A stretch of 10,942 nucleotides of DNA from Euryarchaeota archaeon UBA596 (GTDB lineage: Archaea; Thermoplasmatota; Poseidoniia; Poseidoniales; Poseidoniaceae). Position numbers and translations under genes: made by a program. This document shows, one piece after another, positions 6,142 through 10,942 of this stretch (position 1 is the stretch's first letter; every line of letters starts with the position of its first letter). A model generated the notes under the pieces. It did not search any database and was not told the origin of the DNA. It saw nothing but the letters and a program-made list of their open reading frames with translations. The DNA lies in contig DAGQ01000121.1 of assembly GCA_002498205.1 (NCBI GenBank), positions 1-10,942 on the forward strand, in the 5' to 3' direction.

Positions 6142-8206
6142 CATTAACTTCGCCAGTTCCTGCTAATACTTTACCTTTGTAATATACAGTTACTTCAAGG
6201 TCACAAGTACTTGTAGTTTGAACACCACAAATATCATGTCCGTTCTCATAAATTGTAAGAACTTCTGTACCTTGCCATAATCCGTCATCTGTACCAGTTT
6301 CTTGGAAAATAATACATTTAGCATCAGTAGTAGCTTCTCCAGCAGCATCACCAGAATTCATTGAGTTTAGCATTGCTAATAAATCAATTAATCCAGGGTC
6401 CATGTTAGCAGCATCATCAACATAAGTAGTCATGATTTTACCACTTCCAAGACCTAAGTCATGCACATACTGTGTGTAGAAACCTTGGTTAAAGTTAGGA
6501 TCAGGTGAATCAGCACCTAATACAGCTGCAAGATTACTCAATAATCCAACTTGATCAGACCAGAAAGCTAGGTTAACCCCTAAATCTGGATTCATGATAA
6601 TTAGTTGGAATACTGTTTGTCCATTGGAATTAACTCCTTCTCTGAACACACCTACTACTCCAGAATAAGCACCAAAGTTAACAGTTGCTGGATTGATTGT
6701 AATTCCGCTACGTGCTTCGAAACCTTGAGCAGTAGAACTACCATCATCAACACCATCTTCATCAGCATCTACGCCTGAAATTAAGTATGCCATAACATCT
6801 ATAGCACCTGTTTCCATGTTTACTGCATTATAGTATACGTATGTATTTCCAGTCGGGCTGTTTAATATTGTTGCATATGTTCCATATACTGCTTGACCTG
6901 CTGTATTTGCAGACATGATTGAACCATGAGTAGATGAACCGATTCCGATTAATGTGAATCCGCCCATCATTTGTCCACCTGTTGCAATATCAGTTGAAGA
7001 ACCTACAATTAACCAATTTAAGTCATTTGTATATCCAAGAGCATATCCTGTAATTGGAGGCATATACGCAGAATGGTCATTTATTGAGCCATCTTCATAC
7101 ATTACAAAACTAACAATTCCATCATCAGCCATAAATAATAATGAGCCTGGACTTCCAACTAAAATGTTATTCTTTTGGATTGCTACGTTTCCATTCCAAC
7201 CTATTTCTCCATTCACAACACCCATTAATGTGGATGTTCCGTTTGCTTCTTGATTGAAGTACAGAATATCTCCTAAAGCATAAACAGCTTGAGTATGTCC
7301 TGCTCCTGTTAATCCAAGATCAGTTACTAATCCTGTACCTGCACCTGTAACAGTTAGTGCTTTCATACCATACATTGCAACATCATCTGATGAATCATCA
7401 GGTGTTCCTGCAACATCATAGTAAAAGTTTCCAGTTACTAGTACTTCAAGTCCTGGTGCTTGGCTCACGTAATCTGCAGCATATTGTGATGCAAAGTATG
7501 TATATTGTCCAGCAGATGTGAATGATGTGACAACATCGAATGAGTGTCCATCATTTGGATCTGAAGATACTGGATTTACAGCATATAGATAATATGTGTA
7601 ATCATCATCAACTGCATTTCCTACACCTTCCATTGTTCCTGCATTGATTTGATCAAAATCATATGACAAGAAAAAGGAATTGTCTGTAGACATACCTGTT
7701 GACATATCCAATTCATATGCTGTAGCAAAGAATCCAGAATTGTTAGGCAATCTTGATGCCGGGTTGAATGTACCTGCATCTCCAGGTAATTCTCCATTTC
7801 TGTCATTATCTGTGGATAAATCGTGAGCATTGTTGTCACTGATTAGATTGAAAACATTAATTTCTTCACCTAATGCAGAAACTTGCCCGATTTTACACTC
7901 AGATAGTGTTCCATCTTCACCACTAATACTAACTTTCAAGAAAGACCATGATAAATCATCTGGTCCATTTGCAAAGCGCATTCTAAGCAAGGGGTCATTC
8001 ACAGCGGAACTTGTAGTTGGTCTGATATCTTCAGCAACATAGTTGTTGAAAGTACCAAAGTCTGTTTGGTTACCTGCTAGTTCACTAGCCCATACATACA
8101 GAACACCAGCTAAAACCACAGTAATAGCAACCATTAAGATTGTTGCAATAACTGGGCTTACCGCTTCTTCTTCGTTCTTTAATTCACATGAAGCATTGTT
8201 CTTCAT
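6134..8206 (-). CDS. Archaeal type IV pilin with a ~520-residue inserted beta domain
   Basis: A 690-residue secreted surface protein. Residues 1-14 form a short charged leader; the class III signal motif EEEA followed by VSPVIATILM (16-25) and a hydrophobic helix to about residue 39 is the PF07790-type archaeal pilin N-terminus, cut by a PibD-like peptidase after A15. The pilin head begins at about 45, with RMRFANGPDDLSWSFL (75-90) nearly matching the small paralogue (8442-8957), and resumes at about 629 to the end (TEVLTIYENGHDIC, EVTVYYKGKVLAGT). Cysteines C104, C631, C660 and C668 correspond one to one to the four in the paralogue, so 526 residues lie between the first two where the paralogue has 6. 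The insert is Gly/Asp/Ser/Thr-rich, beta-strand-like, with irregular 40-50-residue units suggesting a propeller, and one DADEDGVDD calcium-loop-like motif (480-488). Probably a minor or tip pilin acting as adhesin. Confidence 0.85.
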   Translation of the reverse strand: MKNNASCELKNEEEAVSPVIATILMVAITVVLAGVLYVWASELAGNQTDFGTFNNYVAEDIRPTTSSAVNDPLLRMRFANGPDDLSWSFLKVSISGEDGTLSECKIGQVSALGEEINVFNLISDNNAHDLSTDNDRNGELPGDAGTFNPASRLPNNSGFFATAYELDMSTGMSTDNSFFLSYDFDQINAGTMEGVGNAVDDDYTYYLYAVNPVSSDPNDGHSFDVVTSFTSAGQYTYFASQYAADYVSQAPGLEVLVTGNFYYDVAGTPDDSSDDVAMYGMKALTVTGAGTGLVTDLGLTGAGHTQAVYALGDILYFNQEANGTSTLMGVVNGEIGWNGNVAIQKNNILVGSPGSLLFMADDGIVSFVMYEDGSINDHSAYMPPITGYALGYTNDLNWLIVGSSTDIATGGQMMGGFTLIGIGSSTHGSIMSANTAGQAVYGTYATILNSPTGNTYVYYNAVNMETGAIDVMAYLISGVDADEDGVDDGSSTAQGFEARSGITINPATVNFGAYSGVVGVFREGVNSNGQTVFQLIIMNPDLGVNLAFWSDQVGLLSNLAAVLGADSPDPNFNQGFYTQYVHDLGLGSGKIMTTYVDDAANMDPGLIDLLAMLNSMNSGDAAGEATTDAKCIIFQETGTDDGLWQGTEVLTIYENGHDICGVQTTSTCDLEVTVYYKGKVLAGTGEVNVI
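8127..8158. repeat. 32-bp direct repeat in pilin helix, copy 1
   Basis: These 32 bases, coding for the N-terminal helix of the large pilin, are identical to 8893-8924 in the small pilin; similarity continues on both sides with scattered changes. It reflects either recent duplication or gene conversion between the paralogues. Confidence 0.85.
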
Positions 8207-8228
8207 AGGGCTACGCAGAATATTAGTG

Positions 8229-8236
8229 GTTATAAC
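8229..8236 (-). promoter_or_regulatory. TATA box of the large pilin gene (leaderless)
   Basis: GTTATAAC is centred about 26 nt upstream of the ATG at 8206, the standard archaeal TATA-to-start distance. No Shine-Dalgarno sequence lies before the ATG (the bases are GTAGCCCT), so the mRNA is probably leaderless. The stretch from 8237 to 8350 is A/T-rich and I see nothing else in it. Confidence 0.65.
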
Positions 8237-8351
8237 GCTATCTAGTGTGATTTAGAATACCTAATGAAAAAAACATTAATCATAATGATTTTTTAAAACT
8301 ATTAAAATAACAATTTTGTTCGAAAAATTGTAAAAAATAACATTTTTAATT

Positions 8352-8388
8352 AAAAAAAGCCCCCTAGAAGCCTCGGCTTCTAGAGGGC
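8352..8388 (-). terminator. Hairpin plus U7 terminator of the small pilin gene
   Basis: On the - strand a 14-pair stem (arms 8375-8388 and 8359-8372, top pairs possibly open since only 2 nt remain) is followed directly by U7 (complement of 8352-8358). The fifth pair from the base is U-G in the - strand RNA. The architecture and the wobble position are the same as in the terminator of the large pilin gene at 6044-6083. Because it ends upstream of the TATA box of the large pilin, it should separate the two pilin transcripts. Confidence 0.87.
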
Positions 8389-8441
8389 GAGTACTCAGAA
8401 CTAATGTCTGATTTTTATTTATTTGAAGCAGTGTTCAGTAA

Positions 8442-8957
8442 TTAAGCTACAGCTACAACACTTGATGTACCAGCGATTGGCTTACCTTTGTATTGCATTG
8501 AAACTTTTACTTCACAGGAGTTTCCTTCATCTCCACCTGCACCAGCTGCACCACAGATATCTGTAGATCCGCCTTCAGCGATGGAAATTACTTCACTTCC
8601 GCCCCATACTGTATCAGCTGTTTCTTCACCAACTGAACAATCTGCACCACCAGGGGTACATTTGTATGTTTTACCTTGCTCTTCATCAAACAGAGTAATT
8701 GTCAAGAATGACCATGTTAGATCATCTGGACCATTTACAAAAGATAATCTCATTAGATTATCTGTCATACCTGCTGTTGTGGCACTTGGGTGGTCTTCAG
8801 CTTTGTACTGGTTTAGAGAACCAGCTTCAGTTTGGTTACCTGCTAGTTCACTTGCCCATACGTACAAAACACCTGCTAGAACAACAGTAATTGCAACCAT
8901 TAAGATTGTTGCAATAACTGGGCTCACTGCTTCATCGTTTTTCATTTCGTTTTTCAT
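8442..8957 (-). CDS. Archaeal type IV pilin, small paralogue
   Basis: A 171-residue pilin precursor (191 if translation began at ATG 9017). The leader MKNEMKNDEA is followed by VSPVIATILM and a long hydrophobic helix ending in VWASELAGNQT, the PF07790-type N-terminus processed by a PibD-like peptidase and assembled into pili outside the membrane. The head domain contains LSFVNGPDDLTWSFL, a CTPGGADC loop, DIC, NSC and QYKGKPIAGT; the four cysteines could form two disulfides. I chose the start at 8957 because AGGTGA (complement of 8963-8968) sits 5 nt upstream and gives a leader of normal length. Start 9017 would add 20 residues with no signal-peptide character, although a TATA-like tract near 9040 could make it leaderless. 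Its own terminator and promoter suggest a major pilin expressed separately from the large paralogue. Confidence 0.87.
   Translation of the reverse strand: MKNEMKNDEAVSPVIATILMVAITVVLAGVLYVWASELAGNQTEAGSLNQYKAEDHPSATTAGMTDNLMRLSFVNGPDDLTWSFLTITLFDEEQGKTYKCTPGGADCSVGEETADTVWGGSEVISIAEGGSTDICGAAGAGGDEGNSCEVKVSMQYKGKPIAGTSSVVAVA
8893..8924. repeat. 32-bp direct repeat in pilin helix, copy 2
   Basis: Identical to 8127-8158 and in the same orientation, 766 bp away. Recombination between the two copies would delete the small pilin head and fuse its promoter to the large pilin. Confidence 0.85.
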
Positions 8958-8962
8958 TTTAT

Positions 8963-9043
8963 TCACCTGCCCATCTGTATAGAGGGGCGCTTCGCCTAAT
9001 GTGCACTTACTTATCATAGTTTCGCGCGAAAAGTGTAATTAAA
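8963..9043 (-). promoter_or_regulatory. Small pilin promoter and leader with palindrome and hairpin
   Basis: In - strand order: a TATA-like TTTAATTA (complement of 9036-9043); a perfect 12-bp palindrome TTTCGCGCGAAA (9020-9031), G/C-rich in an A/T-rich setting and placed between the TATA box and the expected transcription start near 9013, where an archaeal repressor would act; a small GGCG-AAG-CGCC hairpin in the leader (8986-8996); and the Shine-Dalgarno AGGTGA (8963-8968). Unlike the large pilin, this gene therefore appears to have a leader of about 55 nt. The operator role is inferred from position. Confidence 0.5.
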
Positions 9044-9129
9044 GATACCGTTTACCAAGTAAATCGGGTTTATTTTGAAAAGGTAAATAATTTAAGATTT
9101 CAATAATGTCTCTAAAAAATAACATTTTG

Positions 9130-9231
9130 AAAAAAGGGTGAACAGGAGGAAGCCCGTAGAGGGGATGGGATGCACTCGACGAGAAACTCGCCTCCTGTTC
9201 GTAAGATACTAACTCTTTTTTATGTATAAGA
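9130..9231 (-). ncRNA. Candidate structured small RNA with own promoter and U6 end
   Basis: The region between the methionine aminopeptidase stop and the small pilin promoter is GC-rich, unlike its surroundings. A perfect 10-bp closing stem (9191-9200 with 9140-9149) encloses 41 nt containing a CGAG-UUU-CUCG hairpin (9180-9190) and a C-rich stretch that can pair with GGG near 9152. On the - strand, a TATA-like TTATACATA (complement of 9222-9230) is centred about 26 nt before the first stem base, and U6 (complement of 9130-9135) begins 4 nt after the stem. Promoter, stem and terminator thus fit an RNA of about 65-70 nt. I recognise no known family: it lacks tRNA arms, C/D boxes and an H/ACA end. 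Alternatives are an elaborate 3' end of the upstream operon, or a + strand RNA, since U6 also occurs at 9216-9221. Confidence 0.5.
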
Positions 9232-9238
9232 ATTTGCA

Positions 9239-10252
9239 TTATTCAACTGTTAAAATTTCAGGCCCACCATCCGTAATAAATACAGTATGTTCAAATTGGC
9301 CAATAAAACCTCCATCTGTACACTTCAAAGCGTGATACGTTTCTAAGAATCTAATACTTATCAATTTTTTAACTAAAGCATTCCATTTACTTTGTCTGCT
9401 TTCCTCATCGGCTTCAGGGAATGGTTTTTCAAGAATAGGGAAGGCCCAACGTTCTGCAAAGGGTAAATTATTGTATCTAGTTTCTAAATTTCTAGCTAAT
9501 TGCGCCCCCAGAGGTTTTAGTTTCTTTTTTGCTAATGCTTTACGAATATCTAAATCGCCAGTTACTCTGTAAATATTACTAGAATTACTAGGTTGAATAT
9601 TTTCTATTAATCCTGATTTGCCAGTTGTATTAAAAGGTTCTATTGCATAAAAACCGCCTTTTTCTACTTGTCCTTGAAAGCCAATATGTTCTTGTCCGCA
9701 TCTATATGATGGAACACTAACACCTGCATGTAATTCCCCAACGTCTAATTTGTGCCCACATAGATTTTTTATTGATGCAAAACCCGCATCGACTACAGGT
9801 TGTTCTGCTGCCTCTCCAACTTTATACCACGGCGTTCCTGGATGCATCAGCTCAATTGCGGAATCTCTTGATTCACGTGAGGCTCTAATCTGATCAGTAT
9901 GATTGCCTCCATTGCCGACTTCTAGAGTTAGTGCATTATCTCCAATTCTTCCTTGTATTTGGACTCCAACATCTAATTTTACTAAATCTCCTTTTTGAAA
10001 TATCATCTTTTCTTCCCAACCTTCTAAGGCTGTATCTTTATGGTCTGAAGTAAAATGTGCAGCAACATCATTAACAGCAATTGTTGCAGGGAAAGCAGGT
10101 TTACCTCCATGCCTTACAATATATCTTTCTGCTTTTTCTATAACTTCATTCCAAGAGACGCCGGGTTTGATTTCATCCTTTACATTTTCTAAAGTACGCC
10201 TCGCAACATGCCCTGCGTCTTTCCAAAGTTTCAAGTCAATTTCTTCGACCAA
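9239..10252 (-). CDS. map: Methionine aminopeptidase, type II
   Basis: A cytosolic dinuclear metalloenzyme that removes the initiator methionine from new proteins. In 337 residues all five metal ligands of the family are visible: D94 in VKLDVGVQIQ, D105 in RIGDNALT, H167 in LCGHKLD, E205 in YAIEPF and E321 in GQFEHTVF; the substrate-binding His is H66 in AAHFTSDH. The insert between the fourth ligand and the last ligand (about 116 residues) is longer than in the Pyrococcus furiosus enzyme (E187 to E280), with the extra length probably around 265-295. The start is TTG at 10252, supported by a strong GAGGTGG (complement of 10257-10263) 5 nt upstream. The start lies 22 nt inside the Sua5 gene, so the two are translationally coupled. 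Confidence 0.93.
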   Translation of the reverse strand: MVEEIDLKLWKDAGHVARRTLENVKDEIKPGVSWNEVIEKAERYIVRHGGKPAFPATIAVNDVAAHFTSDHKDTALEGWEEKMIFQKGDLVKLDVGVQIQGRIGDNALTLEVGNGGNHTDQIRASRESRDSAIELMHPGTPWYKVGEAAEQPVVDAGFASIKNLCGHKLDVGELHAGVSVPSYRCGQEHIGFQGQVEKGGFYAIEPFNTTGKSGLIENIQPSNSSNIYRVTGDLDIRKALAKKKLKPLGAQLARNLETRYNNLPFAERWAFPILEKPFPEADEESRQSKWNALVKKLISIRFLETYHALKCTDGGFIGQFEHTVFITDGGPEILTVE

Positions 10253-10824
10253 TCGACCACCTCTTGTCTTGAGATAAGACCCTCTCTCATAACGGTTACC
10301 GTTCTATCGACCTTAACAAGAGTACTAGGAAGTCCTCCTTTAGTCTGTGCCGAAATAAATTGGTCTTTATTCAATTTTAATTCTAATGCTGCTTTTTTAC
10401 AATCTATCAATGGCTTTTTACCACTGATATTAGCACTTGTAGCAGTAATAGGGCCTATTTTGGAAATTAATTCGATTGCTTTCTCTTCGACTACAGGCCT
10501 AATTGCGATCCAATCTCCTCCTAACCTTTGATCTAATTTCTTTTTAGCTGGTAAAATTAAAGTCAAGCTTCCTTTAGGAAAATAATCTAAAATCTCTATT
10601 GAAAGATTATCATAATCAACTAAATATGATGCTTGTTCTAAATCTATAACGCCTAAACTTACCGGTAATTCAGCAGATCTGTTCTTAATCTTGAATAATC
10701 GATCTAAAGCTATTTTATTTGGTTTACATCCTAAAGCTGGTAAAGTAGATGTGGGATATACTATTGAATCATTATTGTTAAGATAATTAATAATTGCACT
10801 AAATGAATTATTATCGTCGTCCAT
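10231..10824 (-). CDS. Sua5/YciO/YrdC-type threonylcarbamoyl-AMP synthase
   Basis: Makes threonylcarbamoyl-AMP from threonine, bicarbonate and ATP for the t6A37 modification of ANN-decoding tRNAs, in the cytosol. The 197 residues cover the YrdC domain without the C-terminal Sua5 domain. Motifs: IVYPTSTLPALGCKP at 21-35 (the usual form is YPTDTxYGLG, so D26 and G30 positions are changed to S and A), K47 and R49 in KIKNRSAELPVSLGV, IAIRP with R109, TSAN (129-132) with S130 and N132, GLPSTLVKV and MREGLIS near the end. The changes in the first motif leave open a YciO-like or lineage-specific variant. ATG 10824 is preceded by GAGGTG (complement of 10830-10835). It shares 22 nt with the aminopeptidase gene downstream. 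Confidence 0.87.
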   Translation of the reverse strand: MDDDNNSFSAIINYLNNNDSIVYPTSTLPALGCKPNKIALDRLFKIKNRSAELPVSLGVIDLEQASYLVDYDNLSIEILDYFPKGSLTLILPAKKKLDQRLGGDWIAIRPVVEEKAIELISKIGPITATSANISGKKPLIDCKKAALELKLNKDQFISAQTKGGLPSTLVKVDRTVTVMREGLISRQEVVDWSKKLT

Positions 10825-10861
10825 TATTTCACCTCAATTTGAATATCGTTAATTTTCACGA

Positions 10862-10942
10862 TTATGTGGGTGGCCCTGAATTTGGTGGTTTAAATGCAGA
10901 TTTAGGGGGAGCATTAGTTGGTGGTGCACTCGCTGGTGGGCC
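10862..10942 (-). CDS. Possible C-terminal fragment, proline-rich tail
   Basis: On the - strand the frame is open from the window edge to a TAA at 10862-10864 and gives 26 residues, 11 of them proline (APPTNAPPKSAFKPPNSGPP). This would be a disordered Pro-rich tail of a protein encoded upstream of, and in the same direction as, the Sua5 gene, with about 37 nt between stop and next start. The + strand is also open here and would encode a Gly/Ala-rich sequence, but without an ATG and divergent from Sua5 with little room for a promoter. Function unknown. Confidence 0.45.
   Translation of the reverse strand, partial: GPPASAPPTNAPPKSAFKPPNSGPPT

Noticed and set aside
8043..8982. Long + strand ORFs opposite both pilin genes (for example 8488-8982)
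   Set aside because: They are antisense shadows; similar ones occur opposite both paralogues because the - strand coding sequences are similar, and the products look like no protein.
8958..9017. Upstream ATG 9017 as start of the small pilin
   Set aside because: The added 20 residues would give a 30-residue leader, whereas the Shine-Dalgarno AGGTGA and the paralogue support ATG 8957. Not fully excluded because of the TATA-like tract near 9040.
9140..9200. tRNA gene suggested by a GAACAGG/CCTGTTC stem followed by A-C-C
   Set aside because: Only about 47 nt would remain for the D, anticodon and T arms, no TTCRA loop or anticodon stem is present, and the 3' end is not CCA.
9039..9239. 66-codon - strand ORF beginning next to the map stop codon
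   Set aside because: It runs through the GC-rich hairpin element and into the TATA-like tract of the small pilin, has no recognisable domain, and no Shine-Dalgarno. The structured-RNA reading explains the region better.
10839..10942. Gly/Ala-rich + strand reading frame at the right edge
   Set aside because: No ATG, only TTG or GTG starts, and it would need a promoter within the Sua5 leader. The - strand Pro-rich frame with a proper stop and same direction as Sua5 is more likely.
1..10942. CRISPR arrays, IS elements, rRNA or tRNA genes
   Set aside because: I found no regularly spaced repeats, no transposase-like reading frame with terminal repeats, and no tRNA or rRNA signatures on either strand by eye.

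Overview
The window looks like a piece of an AT-rich archaeal genome, most likely a marine planktonic member of the Thermoplasmatota (Marine Group II/III, Poseidoniia-like). The grounds are two genes with the archaeal type IV pilin N-terminus (SPVIATILM core), a type II methionine aminopeptidase, TATA-like boxes about 26 nt upstream of start codons with almost no leader, and oligo-T terminators. Several genes (BolA, CGFS glutaredoxin, SPFH protein, family III CoA-transferase) have mostly bacterial relatives, which fits a lineage rich in acquired genes. The assignment is inference; no rRNA or marker gene is present.

Layout. Positions 1-2201 run on the + strand: the 3' end of a ribulose-phosphate 3-epimerase, a GT4-type glycosyltransferase, a BolA/monothiol-glutaredoxin pair (Fe-S trafficking), and a short membrane ORF followed by an in-frame, stop-separated second membrane segment. 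Positions 2188-4938 run on the - strand: an SPFH/band 7 membrane protein, a 10-TM-type heavy-metal permease (ArsP_2-like) and a membrane-anchored bacterial PH-domain protein. The 30-bp 3' coding end of the permease also occurs, inverted and identical, just beyond the far end of the PH gene, so the PH gene sits between inverted repeats. A divergent promoter region near 4968-4992 separates this block from a + strand family III CoA-transferase.

Positions 6044-9050 hold two tandem - strand pilin genes, each with its own promoter and a hairpin plus U-tract terminator. The first transcribed (8442-8957) is an ordinary small pilin. The second (6134-8206) has the same pilin fold and the same four cysteines, but about 526 residues of beta-rich sequence sit between cysteines 1 and 2, where the small paralogue has 6. 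It is probably an adhesin or tip subunit carried on a pilus.

Positions 9130-9231 hold a GC-rich, strongly structured element with a 10-bp closing stem, a TATA-like box at the right distance and a U6 tract; it may be an undescribed small RNA. Positions 9239-10824 hold a translationally coupled - strand pair, Sua5/YrdC (tRNA t6A synthesis) and methionine aminopeptidase. The right edge carries what is probably the proline-rich C-terminus of another - strand gene.

The strongest candidates for something new are the insertion pilin, the inverted repeat around the PH gene, and the structured RNA candidate.
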